Shown here: in pieces, positions 1-8,433 of the stretch
Layout of the letters: each line of letters starts with the position of its first letter
Numbering within the stretch: the stretch's first letter is position 1
Assembly: GCA_964535735.1 (NCBI GenBank)
Contig: CAZHTM010000010.1
Span: forward strand, 1-64,000
Direction: 5' to 3'
Source: J089 sp964535735
GTDB lineage: Bacteria; Fidelibacterota; Marinisomatia; Marinisomatales; J089
Length of the DNA stretch: 64,000 nt
The notes under the pieces: generated by a model
Told to the model about the DNA's origin: nothing
What the model saw: the letters and a program-made list of their open reading frames with translations, nothing else
The model's database searches: none
Translations under genes and position numbers: made by a program

Positions 1-206
1 ATGATGTATTATTAACCAGTGGTTGGGGAAACATTTTTCATTACAATGGAAAGACTTGGAAGCGATATACAGAAGCCTATGATTATTTCGGTCCTAATCT
101 TTTCTATCCCCGGTCGGGTCTTCTCAAAGGTGATGCAGCGGTAATCGTCGGTTGGCTTGGGACTTGGGCGTATGCACCGGTAGTACGAGGATATCGTATG
201 CCATAG
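1..206 (+). CDS. 3' end of a truncated hypothetical gene
   Basis: Reading frame 3 is open from the left edge and stops with TAG at 204-206, giving about 67 C-terminal residues. The peptide is rich in Trp, Gly and Tyr, with a stretch reading GWGNIFHYNGKTWKRY and an end reading GTWAYAPVVRGYRMP. The first stretch resembles a blade of an extracellular propeller-type repeat, but that is only an impression. The upstream part lies outside the window, so function cannot be assigned. Codon use and composition look coding, and no competing frame is as convincing. Confidence 0.6.
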   Translation, partial: DVLLTSGWGNIFHYNGKTWKRYTEAYDYFGPNLFYPRSGLLKGDAAVIVGWLGTWAYAPVVRGYRMP

Positions 207-402
207 AAACGGTTAAAGCGAAGCCCCGCTCGAGCCGCTAACCTGAACGGGGTTCCTCCTCCTTCCATGGCTCGGCCTTGGAACGAAGAAGTCGAAGGTC
301 GTAGCGATTTAGGATGGATCATTGATGATGATCGATTAACCTAACTTTTCACTTGTCTCCGTTGCCACACATTACGTATCACGCATCACGGTCTAATCAA
401 TC

Positions 403-513
403 ATGATTAATTTCAACATTCGGTTCTTTTTAATCACCTTGCTGAGTCTGGCAGTAATCGCGTTTCATTTCTCGTGGAAAATCCATCCGAAGAGTCGCAC
501 TGTTCCCTTTTAA
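403..513 (+). CDS. possible 36-residue single-span membrane peptide
   Basis: ATG at 403 opens a 36-codon frame ending TAA at 511. Residues 5 to 23 are strongly hydrophobic (FNIRFFLITLLSLAVIAF) and the tail is basic, which fits a small single-pass membrane protein. There is no convincing Shine-Dalgarno sequence and no homology that I recognise, so it may be chance. The rest of the 207-570 gap holds no other credible gene, only the TetR-gene promoter and operator at its right end. Confidence 0.25.
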   Translation: MINFNIRFFLITLLSLAVIAFHFSWKIHPKSRTVPF

Positions 514-515
514 TG

Positions 516-545
516 TTGCGGAAAAGGGGCACTTCTCTATATATT
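516..545 (+). promoter_or_regulatory. putative sigma70-like promoter of the TetR operon
   Basis: A TTGCGG hexamer at 516-521 and TATATT at 540-545 are separated by 18 bases. The predicted transcription start near 552 falls inside the palindromic operator at 548-563, an arrangement expected for autorepression. The match is by eye only. An alternative TATAAT at 567-572 overlaps the annotated start codon and would give a leaderless message. Confidence 0.45.
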
Positions 546-547
546 CC

Positions 548-563
548 GACCGACCAGTCGGTC
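548..563. promoter_or_regulatory. TetR-family operator palindrome
   Basis: The site GACCGACCAGTCGGTC is a perfect inverted repeat with 7-base arms (GACCGAC / GTCGGTC) and a 2-base centre. It lies 8 bases before the TetR start codon. GACCGAC-type palindromes are typical of TetR/AcrR-family operators, so this is probably where the product of the adjacent gene binds to repress its own operon. Confidence 0.8.
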
Positions 564-570
564 AGATATA

Positions 571-1161
571 ATGAATATGGATAACAAAACGGAAAAAATT
601 ATCAGAGCCGCCATCCAGGTGTTTGCTGAAAAAGGCCTGGAAAAAGGCAAAATCGCCGATATCGCAATCAAAGCCGGTATCGGTAAGGGGACAGTCTATG
701 AATATTTTTCCAGTAAGGACGAGATATTCGGCGCCATTGAGCAATTTGTCATTGAAGATATGTTATCCGCTCTCCAGGCGATAGTGCAAGGCGACCTGCC
801 TCCCCGGGAGAAATTGCAGTCGCTCATTGACGACACCTTCAATTATATGGTCACTCTCGATGACGGTATTTTAATTGTGACCGAACTCTGGGCCCAGAGC
901 GCCCGGGGTCTCTGGCACGGGTCCTCCAAAACGCGCCTGCGGGACATGTATAAATACTATCGGGAAGTACTCATTGATATTTTGAATGACGGAATGAAGT
1001 CCGGCGATTTCCGACCTCTTGATCCGGAAGGAGTAGCCGTCATGTTATCCGCCTTCCTGGACGGCATGCTGTGGCAATATTTGATTATTAATGAACCGGC
1101 CTTTTTCAATCGGGTATGGGACGAGGCCGTCCAATCCTTTTTCCGAGGAATTGAACCATGA
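571..1161 (+). CDS. TetR/AcrR-family transcriptional repressor
   Basis: The 196-residue product has the standard TetR layout. Residues 9-55 form the DNA-binding domain, including the helix-turn-helix IADIAIKAGIGKGTVYEYF, and the rest is an all-helical ligand-binding and dimerisation domain. It is the first gene of a five-gene operon, its stop codon overlaps the next start (ATGA at 1158-1161), and a near-perfect palindromic operator lies just upstream. It therefore probably represses the operon and itself and is released by a hydrophobic ligand handled by the RND transporter; the ligand is unknown. ATG 571 or ATG 577 could be the start, and neither has a clear ribosome-binding site. Confidence 0.93.
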   Translation: MNMDNKTEKIIRAAIQVFAEKGLEKGKIADIAIKAGIGKGTVYEYFSSKDEIFGAIEQFVIEDMLSALQAIVQGDLPPREKLQSLIDDTFNYMVTLDDGILIVTELWAQSARGLWHGSSKTRLRDMYKYYREVLIDILNDGMKSGDFRPLDPEGVAVMLSAFLDGMLWQYLIINEPAFFNRVWDEAVQSFFRGIEP

Positions 1162-1907
1162 AACGATTGTTTTTCTTCTTCATAATCAGTGGCGTAGCGT
1201 TGATGGGGCAAAACACGCCTACGGCCCGGGAAATTATCGACCGCATGACCAAGCTCATGAGTCCCGTTACCAGCAAAGCCTCCATGACCCAAACGATCCA
1301 GACTTCGTCCGGACAGAAACGCACTTTGGAATTTGACATGTTCACCGCTGATACGGGGCATAGTGTGCTGATGCGCTACACTCGTCCCACCAGCATTAAG
1401 GGACAAACCTTTTTAATGCTGAATGACGCCAACGACATCTGGACCTATTTCCCGCGAACCCGCCGGGTGCGGAAACTGGCGTCTTCGTCCAAGAATCAGA
1501 AAGTGCAGGGCAGTGACTTCAATTTCAGTGATTTTTCATCCGGAGCTACCTGGACGGAAGATTATACATCAACCATCATTGGAGAAGAAAAATTCCGCGG
1601 AGAAGCCTGCTGGAAACTGGAAGCTTTGGAAACGCCCTCCAACGATTCCGACTATCCCCGGGTGATTCTTTACGTCCGGAAATCGGATTATTTGCCTCTG
1701 GCCATGGAGTTCTATACTCACAACAATATGCATGAAAAAACCATGATCTTTGAAAATATTGAGGTCGTTGAAGGGATTCCCACGGCGAAGAAAATGATCA
1801 TGCGCGATTTAACGAAAGGATCGGAGACGGTAATGACGGTGAAAGAAATCACCTACCACTGGACTCCGCCAAAGGGCTTTTTCAGCGAAAGGAATCTGCG
1901 GAAATGA
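1158..1907 (+). CDS. LolA-like periplasmic outer-membrane lipoprotein-sorting family protein
   Basis: This 249-residue protein starts with a signal peptide (residues 1-17, ending ALMG) and continues with a single LolA-like beta-barrel-type domain. Recognisable family segments are WTYFPRTRRVRKL (95-107) and GSDFNFSDF (118-126), typical of the 'outer membrane lipoprotein-sorting protein' group that commonly sits beside RND/MMPL transporters. It overlaps the upstream TetR gene by 4 bases and the downstream barrel gene by 4 bases, so it is translationally coupled. I infer that it carries a hydrophobic cargo across the periplasm between the RND pump and the outer membrane. It is unlikely to be canonical LolA, because the gene context lacks LolCDE. 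Confidence 0.85.
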   Translation: MKRLFFFFIISGVALMGQNTPTAREIIDRMTKLMSPVTSKASMTQTIQTSSGQKRTLEFDMFTADTGHSVLMRYTRPTSIKGQTFLMLNDANDIWTYFPRTRRVRKLASSSKNQKVQGSDFNFSDFSSGATWTEDYTSTIIGEEKFRGEACWKLEALETPSNDSDYPRVILYVRKSDYLPLAMEFYTHNNMHEKTMIFENIEVVEGIPTAKKMIMRDLTKGSETVMTVKEITYHWTPPKGFFSERNLRK

Positions 1908-3079
1908 AACGCATCCTGGTCTTCCTCTGGCTGTCTGTTTTTGTGGGCGGTAATCTTCTGGGGCAGGTGGAGTGGTTTGGGTATTTGGAATCTGAAATAG
2001 ACCACTTCACCGTGGGAGGGCAACGCTACAATTTTGGTTACCACAAATTGCGCTTGGACCTGGAATCCCGTTCCACGGAGAATGTACTTGTGGCGGCCAA
2101 TCTGAACCTTCAGCAATATGTGGGAAAAACGCGATGGAATTTCCTGGATTTTTTACCGGAGACGTATTGGCAGGGGATATATCCGCCAGGCAGCGAAATT
2201 CCGTTCACTTATCGGGATACGTTTTACCTTGACAATGCCTATCTGCGAGTCAACTTCAAACACCTGGACCTTACGGTAGGAAAACAACCTTTATCCCTGG
2301 GAACCGGTTATGCCTGGAATCCCGTGGATATTTTCAATAAAAAGGACCCGGTGGATCCCACCTATGAACAAACCGGGATTCAGGCGCTTCGGCTGGATGT
2401 ACCGCTCACCACGCGCGGAGGATTTACCCTGATACTCACACCCTCCGACCGCTGGAAAACCGCCACTCGTTATCTGCAGTTCAAAAGTGGCCTGGGCAGT
2501 TTTGATTTCAGCGTCAATTGGGCGGAATACACAGCCCTGTTTCGTTCATGGGATTATTTGGTTTACCTGGGGCAATACCCGTTGACGACGCAATACCAGG
2601 CTCTGGGAGGAACTCTTGTGGGCCAGGTTTTTGGTATCGGCGTATGGGCCGAAACCTGGCGAACACATCATGCCCGACCCGTATCCAAGTCTGCCTGGGA
2701 AACGGTGATCGGCGGAGATTATACGTTTGGAAACGGCTGGTATATTCTTAATGAAGTCCTGGTGAATGAGCAGGGGGCGGCGCAAAAGAAGGTTCAATTG
2801 GAGGACTATTTTGCCTATTTTGAAGGGGAGACCCACAGCCTCCAACAGCACTACGATTTTCTTTACACCTCCTATCCCGTGGGAGATTTTGTGAATCTTG
2901 CCTTACTGGTCCTGGCCAATCTAGACGATAACAGCGCTCTCTTGAGCCCCCAGTTGGACTGGAATATATTTGAAAATGGAACCTTATCCCTTTGGTACTC
3001 CTATCCCCTGGGGGATCAGGACACGGAATTTGGGTTTCAGGACGACGGGTGGCGGATCCGCCTAAGAGGGTATTTCTAA
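1904..3079 (+). CDS. predicted outer-membrane beta-barrel protein of the RND operon
   Basis: The 391-residue product has a signal peptide (about residues 1-20, ending LLGQ), alternating-hydrophobicity strands throughout and a C-terminal phenylalanine (IRLRGYF), all hallmarks of an outer-membrane barrel. The stretch GKQPLSLGTGYAWNPVDIF resembles the conserved 'GxQxxxWGxGxxxNPxD' region of DUF1302/alginate-export-like barrels. It overlaps the LolA-like gene by 4 bases and the next gene by one base (TAATG). It could be the outer-membrane port for the exporter encoded three genes later; the family assignment is tentative. Confidence 0.75.
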   Translation: MKRILVFLWLSVFVGGNLLGQVEWFGYLESEIDHFTVGGQRYNFGYHKLRLDLESRSTENVLVAANLNLQQYVGKTRWNFLDFLPETYWQGIYPPGSEIPFTYRDTFYLDNAYLRVNFKHLDLTVGKQPLSLGTGYAWNPVDIFNKKDPVDPTYEQTGIQALRLDVPLTTRGGFTLILTPSDRWKTATRYLQFKSGLGSFDFSVNWAEYTALFRSWDYLVYLGQYPLTTQYQALGGTLVGQVFGIGVWAETWRTHHARPVSKSAWETVIGGDYTFGNGWYILNEVLVNEQGAAQKKVQLEDYFAYFEGETHSLQQHYDFLYTSYPVGDFVNLALLVLANLDDNSALLSPQLDWNIFENGTLSLWYSYPLGDQDTEFGFQDDGWRIRLRGYF

Positions 3080-4212
3080 TGGCCTCCTCCGTGAATATTT
3101 GCATTTTAGGAGGGTCTGGCAATACGGGGTCTAAACTGGCGGAATTACTCCTCCGTACTACGGAAGTTCATGTCACCCTGTGCGCCCGGAGCGCAGATCA
3201 ACTGGAGGCGTCCCAGGCTCGACTGGCAACCGAAAGCAATCAGGAGCGAATTCATATTCAAGCGGTGGATGCTACAGATCAGGATGGTTTCCGGCGTGTG
3301 TTGGAGAACCAGGATTTATTGGTGGTGACAGCGGCGGTGACCCCTCACATTGAATCTGTGGCCCAGATAGCCATGGAAACAGGCACGGATATGCTGGATG
3401 TGATTTTTTCCCACCAGAAATTGGACCGGCTGCGGGCTATTCGTGATGACATAGAACGCTCTGGTCGCTGTTTTATCACCGAAGCAGGTTTTCATCCCGG
3501 ACTTCCTTCAGTGCTGGTACGTTGGGCGGCTACCCGCTTCGACACCTTATACACGGCCAATATTTTTGGTGTAATACACCAGGACTGGAGAAATCTTGAT
3601 ATTAAAGAATCCACTATTCGCGAGTTTATTGAAGAACTTCAAAGCATGGATTTATCGTTTTACCGGGATGGTAACTGGCAGCGGGGATCCTACTTCTCTA
3701 TGAAGGGATTTCATAAAAAATCCTTTTTACACGACCTGGGAACCTATTGGTGCGCTCCCATGATGTTCCCTGAGCTCACCGATCTTCCCAAGCAAATTCC
3801 GGAATTGAAAGAAACAGGATTCTTTATCGCTGGATTTCACTGGTTTATAGATTACATTATCTTTCCCCTCGTGTTTCTGGGGCTCAAACTCTTGCCCTCC
3901 ACATTCTATCCTGGTTTAGGACGCTTTTTTTTCAATCGGCTCGTGTCTGTTTCCACCCCACCGTTTTTTACGGTAGTCCAATTGGAAGCGGAAGGGCAAC
4001 GCGCGTCTGAATCCCATTCCGTCACCCTCCAACTCAGCCTTGAGGATGGTTACTGGTTCACCGCGATTCCGGTGGCGGCGGCGATTCAACATTGGCTGGA
4101 CCCGAAGCATCGGAAACCGGGATTGCATTACATGGGACATTTTGTGGAACCGGGCCCGTTTCTGAAGCAAGTGGAATCGCTGGGCGTCAGGGTTACGGAA
4201 ATCAATTTATAA
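3079..4212 (+). CDS. saccharopine dehydrogenase-like NAD(P)-binding protein
   Basis: I place the start at ATG 3079, overlapping the previous stop (TAATG), rather than at the upstream in-frame ATG 2992 inside the barrel gene. The 377-residue protein opens with a Rossmann fold, ILGGSGNTG (G11, G14, G17), as in saccharopine dehydrogenase-like oxidoreductases and the related trans-acting enoyl reductases. A hydrophobic stretch at about 254-290 (FIDYIIFPLVFLGLKLLP) suggests membrane association. Enzymes of this group act on lipids or quinone-like substrates in some bacteria. Placed between a barrel and an RND exporter, it may modify the cargo before export. The substrate is unknown. Confidence 0.8.
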   Translation: MASSVNICILGGSGNTGSKLAELLLRTTEVHVTLCARSADQLEASQARLATESNQERIHIQAVDATDQDGFRRVLENQDLLVVTAAVTPHIESVAQIAMETGTDMLDVIFSHQKLDRLRAIRDDIERSGRCFITEAGFHPGLPSVLVRWAATRFDTLYTANIFGVIHQDWRNLDIKESTIREFIEELQSMDLSFYRDGNWQRGSYFSMKGFHKKSFLHDLGTYWCAPMMFPELTDLPKQIPELKETGFFIAGFHWFIDYIIFPLVFLGLKLLPSTFYPGLGRFFFNRLVSVSTPPFFTVVQLEAEGQRASESHSVTLQLSLEDGYWFTAIPVAAAIQHWLDPKHRKPGLHYMGHFVEPGPFLKQVESLGVRVTEINL

Positions 4213-4221
4213 GGAATCGTT

Positions 4222-6954
4222 ATGCGACAAAAAATCTTAATCGGTTTGGCAGAATTCATTAGTCGATCTCCCTGGTGGATGCTGTTGATTCTTACACTCC
4301 TGACAGTGGGTTTTGGCGCCATGGCTGAGCGTCTTACACTTTCCCCAAATTTTACCAATCTCATGCCCCAGGATGATCCCATGGTCCAGGAATTCGATCG
4401 GATCATGGATGAATACGCCGGATCCGCTTCCATGATGGTGGTGGCGGAAGGGAATCCGGAACAACTCATCGCCTTCGCGGATTACGTGGCTCCCCGGATT
4501 GAAGCGGAGACTAAATACGTCAAGAAGGTGGACTATAAAATGCCCCGGGACTATTTTGACCACCATGCCTTGATGCTGATGAAATCCACCGATCTGGAAA
4601 ACATGGGTGATCTATTTACCGATCCCAATCTCACCGGTTTTTTGCGCAATCTGAACAACAGTTTTGAGAAAGAATACATTCAAAGTGATGAAAAAATCTC
4701 TGGACAGGAACAGGAGCAGGGGGTTCTACGGTTTATGGATGGGATTCAGACCTTCACCGAGTTGACCCAACAGGCTTTGGACCGTCCATCGCCTTCCCTG
4801 GGAGATCAGGCCGCCGAGGCGGTTCTGACCGGCGATTTGTTTTACCGGAGTTGGGACCGGGAAATGCTCATTATGCAGGTGATTCCCACATTCAGTTTTA
4901 CGGAGACAGATATGGATGTGGAGGCCACCAACACGATTGAAGCCTTAGTCTACGATGCCGCTGATCGTTTTGGAGTGAGTGCGGGACTCACGGGTTCTAT
5001 CCCCCTGGCCCGAGACGAATTCAACGCCATCACCAACGATTCCATGACGTTTACCCTGATTGCAGTGGTGGGCATCTTTATTTTGTTTATGGTGGCCTTT
5101 CGCATGTTTGTGTCTCCATTTTTGGCCGTCTTGTCCCTGATCATTGGAATTGTATGGGCCATGGGCGTCGCCTGGCTTCTGGTCGGTGAACTCAATATGA
5201 TGACCAGTATGATGGCTGTCATTTTAGCGGGATTGGGTATTGATTTTTCCATCCACATCATTTCGTCGTACACTGAAATGCGTCAAAAAGGCGAAGATAT
5301 TCCTGCCACCCTGAAATATACTTTGGCCACCACCGGGCAGGGTATTCTCACGGGTGGACTGACCACCGCCGCGGCATTTTTGACCATGCTCATCTCCAGC
5401 AATGCAGGAATGAAAGAGTTTGGTCTCACGTTAGGTGTAGGCATCATCATGACCATGATTGCGTCCATGGTGACGCTTCCCACTTTTCTTGTGATCCGGG
5501 AACGGCTATGGACGAAAAAACACAAGCGTCCCCGGGATATATCGTATCGACTTTTGGGCCGGGTGGCAACAGGACTATCCACACACTGGCGACTGGGCCT
5601 GGGGTTGGGTGTGCTGCTGACCATGTTTTTAGGGTTCCGAAGCAGCCAAATCACCATGGATTATAATTATTTGAATATGGAACCCGTGGGATTGGAATCC
5701 ATCGAACTACAGGATCGGATGATCGATAAATTTGACCTCAGTTCCGATTATGCCTACGTTACTGTTACCAATCTGGAGGAAGCGGAGGAGCTCACCCGGA
5801 AAGCGAAAAAAATGTCCACTTCCGGCATGGTACGTTCAATTGTGGATTTTCTTCCTTCGGAGGGGGAACAGGCCCAGCGAGTGAATAAGATTCACGAGAT
5901 TCGTAAAAAGATGGGATTGGCGTCGCTGCGTTCCGGATTATTATCACAGGATATCCATGCTCTGGTGGAAGAAATCAGCCGTCTGGAAATGAATATCATG
6001 GAAATCCAGGATTTGGCGGTTTTAGGTGGGCAGGACAAGGTGTATTTGAAAACGGGATTGCTGGTGGGCGTCGTTCCCGAGGAGGAAGATACCACGGTCA
6101 TTGCCTTACAAAATACACTGAGACACAAGATGGGCACCTTAACGTCCGGGATTTTGACCCATCTGCGAGAGCGGGTGGAGAATTTATCCTCGGAAGAAAA
6201 AACGGCTTTGAGTGATTACCAACGTGATTTTGCCAAGGCGTTTAAAACCAAAGTCCTGACCATGGCCAACACGGAACCCTTAACCATTGAATCGTTACCG
6301 TCGTCCATCCGAACCCAGTTTGTGGGAAAATCCGGCGATAATTACTTGATCACCATTTTTCCCAAGAGCAATGTATGGGATTTAGAATTCTTGGATCGCT
6401 TTTCCGATGAGCTGGAAGCCTTGTCACCTCGAGCCACAGGGCTGCCGCCGGTATTCCGGCGCTTAATGAATTACATTGCGGAGGATGGACGAAAATCGTC
6501 CCTTCTGGCGGTGGCGATCATTTTCATAATGTTGATGGTGGATTTCAAAAGTTGGAAAAGATCCTTGGTGGCTATTGTTCCGTTAATGATTGGAATGATT
6601 TGGATGGTGGGAACGATGGAGCTTGCGGGTTACCAGCTTACCATGCTGAATGTGATGGCCCTGCCGTTGATTATCGGCATCGGCATTGACGACGGTGTCC
6701 ACATCATTCACCGCTATAACGTAGAGGGGGATGCCCAACACCATACTGTGTTTTCATCGACGGGTCGAGCAATTTTTCTCACGTCTCTGACCACGATGAT
6801 CGGGTTTGGATCTTTGACGTTTGCCACGTATCGAGGGCTGGGGTCGATGGGAATGGCCCTGTTTATTGGCGTGGGAACCTGTTTTTTGGCCACCGTTTTG
6901 ATTATTCCATTAGTCATGGCATGGTGGGCCAGAACGAATCAGGCCAAAAGCTAA
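4222..6954 (+). CDS. RND superfamily (MMPL/HAE3-type) exporter
   Basis: The 910-residue inner-membrane protein has the two-fold RND layout: one span near residues 17-35, a periplasmic domain, a five-helix block at about 275-430, a second span near 455-475, a second periplasmic domain, and a final block at about 750-905. Each half carries a charged helix typical of proton-driven transport (GLGIDFSIHI and GIGIDDGVHI). This duplicated, MMPL-like form fits the HAE3 family, which includes hopanoid and lipid exporters. It is 9 bases from the upstream gene and ends the TetR-controlled operon. Its stop overlaps the stop of the convergent lipase-like gene by 4 bases. The cargo is inferred to be a lipid or hydrophobic compound. 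Confidence 0.92.
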   Translation: MRQKILIGLAEFISRSPWWMLLILTLLTVGFGAMAERLTLSPNFTNLMPQDDPMVQEFDRIMDEYAGSASMMVVAEGNPEQLIAFADYVAPRIEAETKYVKKVDYKMPRDYFDHHALMLMKSTDLENMGDLFTDPNLTGFLRNLNNSFEKEYIQSDEKISGQEQEQGVLRFMDGIQTFTELTQQALDRPSPSLGDQAAEAVLTGDLFYRSWDREMLIMQVIPTFSFTETDMDVEATNTIEALVYDAADRFGVSAGLTGSIPLARDEFNAITNDSMTFTLIAVVGIFILFMVAFRMFVSPFLAVLSLIIGIVWAMGVAWLLVGELNMMTSMMAVILAGLGIDFSIHIISSYTEMRQKGEDIPATLKYTLATTGQGILTGGLTTAAAFLTMLISSNAGMKEFGLTLGVGIIMTMIASMVTLPTFLVIRERLWTKKHKRPRDISYRLLGRVATGLSTHWRLGLGLGVLLTMFLGFRSSQITMDYNYLNMEPVGLESIELQDRMIDKFDLSSDYAYVTVTNLEEAEELTRKAKKMSTSGMVRSIVDFLPSEGEQAQRVNKIHEIRKKMGLASLRSGLLSQDIHALVEEISRLEMNIMEIQDLAVLGGQDKVYLKTGLLVGVVPEEEDTTVIALQNTLRHKMGTLTSGILTHLRERVENLSSEEKTALSDYQRDFAKAFKTKVLTMANTEPLTIESLPSSIRTQFVGKSGDNYLITIFPKSNVWDLEFLDRFSDELEALSPRATGLPPVFRRLMNYIAEDGRKSSLLAVAIIFIMLMVDFKSWKRSLVAIVPLMIGMIWMVGTMELAGYQLTMLNVMALPLIIGIGIDDGVHIIHRYNVEGDAQHHTVFSSTGRAIFLTSLTTMIGFGSLTFATYRGLGSMGMALFIGVGTCFLATVLIIPLVMAWWARTNQAKS

Positions 6955-8174
6955 GGCCGGAAACGGTTTAACCACACCAGGGCGGAGTCGGTGGCCGTTA
7001 GCGCGGCGCCTACATGATCTCCAGGCACAGTAATCAAACGAATAGTCGATCCAGCCTGGGTCATGTCCTCCAGTGTTTCCACGGACACACTATAGGGAAC
7101 AGTAATGTCATCCTCGCCATGGACTAATAGAATGGGAGCTGTAGCAGACCAGGAATTGACACTGTTTTCTTCCATAGCAGCCTTGATTTCGGTTTCCCCA
7201 TTACCCAAGAAGTCTGATAGGAATTCCGCAGTGAATAATGCGCTGATGGTATGGGGAAGCGCTGCGTTGATGTCTTCTCCCGAATGCATTCCATCGTAAA
7301 GGGTGGGAATTTCCTGGGCGACCGCTGGCTGAAAGACTTCATGAAGGCGATCCCAACCGTAAACGGAGTTGTACGCAGTAAATACGTAACCGAAGTAACC
7401 GGGATTATCGTAGGTGTCTTGCTGGAGAATAGTATCCGCCACATAACGAACATCGTAGGGTCCCGCCATGGGCGCAGAGGCGGTGACCGTAATTTCATTA
7501 TTATAATCAGTTTCAATCACATTATGAGCGGCCATGGTCACATATCCGCCCTCAGAGTACCCCACCAGGAAAAGTTGCGATGACAGAGAGATATCCTCCG
7601 AACAAGCGAAACTCCGGACTGCCCGAATGCCATCCACTACTGGTAAGGCGCTGCCCTCTTTATGGATGTAGGGATGAAAACTCTCATTGATTCCCAATCC
7701 CAGGCCATCGGGCGCGATGGCTATATATCCGTTTGAGGCCATGAGAACCCCAATAACACCCTCCAAACTGTATAAGTGATTCATGGACGGTGCCTGATCT
7801 CGTTGGAATAGGGTCCCATGATGGATACTGATTAAAGGAAAGTCTAAATCGGTTGTATCTGGTAAATATAGCGCGGCTGACACAGCTTGTTCTATCCCAA
7901 GTGGATCTTGGGTCCAGTAATTAAGAGCTAAAACCCGGACATTGCCGAGTGGTTGAAGTTCAAACTCAAGATGAAACGCCTGGAACAAACTGCGGAGTTG
8001 ATCCGCGGTGTAAGAACCCAATTCTGTGACGGTGATAACCCGGCCGCGTTGTTGGATCGGAGTGCAAGGATCCGGTTTGGCATCCTCACAACTTCCAAGG
8101 ATACACGCTAAAAATACAAAGATAATCAGCTGTCGGAAGCGGTGTGGAATTGTAATGAATTTGTAGCTTATCAT
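6951..8174 (-). CDS. secreted alpha/beta-hydrolase lipoprotein (lipase-like)
   Basis: The 407-residue product has a signal sequence with lipobox LGSC (lipidated Cys29), so it should be a lipoprotein. A nucleophile elbow GYSEGG (Ser207), a candidate acid in HGEDDITVP (Asp355/356) and His387 in PGDHVGA make up a complete alpha/beta-hydrolase triad. The overall arrangement resembles secretory lipases and prolyl-oligopeptidase-like esterases. It is convergent with the RND operon and is probably transcribed alone. The substrate is likely an ester or lipid. There are no close neighbours on the same strand to refine the role. Confidence 0.85.
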   Translation of the reverse strand: MISYKFITIPHRFRQLIIFVFLACILGSCEDAKPDPCTPIQQRGRVITVTELGSYTADQLRSLFQAFHLEFELQPLGNVRVLALNYWTQDPLGIEQAVSAALYLPDTTDLDFPLISIHHGTLFQRDQAPSMNHLYSLEGVIGVLMASNGYIAIAPDGLGLGINESFHPYIHKEGSALPVVDGIRAVRSFACSEDISLSSQLFLVGYSEGGYVTMAAHNVIETDYNNEITVTASAPMAGPYDVRYVADTILQQDTYDNPGYFGYVFTAYNSVYGWDRLHEVFQPAVAQEIPTLYDGMHSGEDINAALPHTISALFTAEFLSDFLGNGETEIKAAMEENSVNSWSATAPILLVHGEDDITVPYSVSVETLEDMTQAGSTIRLITVPGDHVGAALTATDSALVWLNRFRP

Positions 8175-8288
8175 ATAACGAAGTTTACTCTGGCTTTGGG
8201 TTTAGTTAGAATTAATTATCTTTTGTAACAGTAGCACCTTTGTTGCACATAGTCTAAATTCAAACTAGAGAGGTAATTAAAATAATTG

Positions 8289-8321
8289 TTGACAACCACG
8301 AAAAGTGAAGGTTAGCTTTTG
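8289..8321 (+). promoter_or_regulatory. candidate promoter of the TonB-receptor operon
   Basis: An exact TTGACA is at 8289-8294. Downstream, TAGCTTTTG at 8313-8321 resembles the Bacteroidota -7 element (TAnnTTTG) more than a sigma70 -10 box. The operon start codon at 8434 is about 110 bases away, leaving a long leader with a good GGAGGG ribosome-binding site at 8422-8427. This is judged by eye. Confidence 0.4.
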
Positions 8322-8433
8322 CCTGCATAGTGAAGAAATTCGCCGAGGAATGCCCCCATTTCTCGAACCGAGGTAAGCAGAATAATAGATTTTCGACATA
8401 ATCATTCATTAATTACTTAATGGAGGGTAAACA

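Noticed and set aside
104..322. 72-codon minus-strand open frame at the left edge
   Set aside because: It overlaps the truncated gene, which reads better on the plus strand, and shows no domain or ribosome-binding site.
957..1406. 149-codon minus-strand open frame
   Set aside because: It spans the end of the TetR gene and the start of the LolA-like gene, both of which are well supported on the plus strand.
2992..3078. Upstream in-frame ATG for the saccharopine-dehydrogenase-like gene
   Set aside because: It lies inside the barrel gene and adds a tail with no function; ATG 3079 starts exactly at the Rossmann fold with a TAATG overlap.
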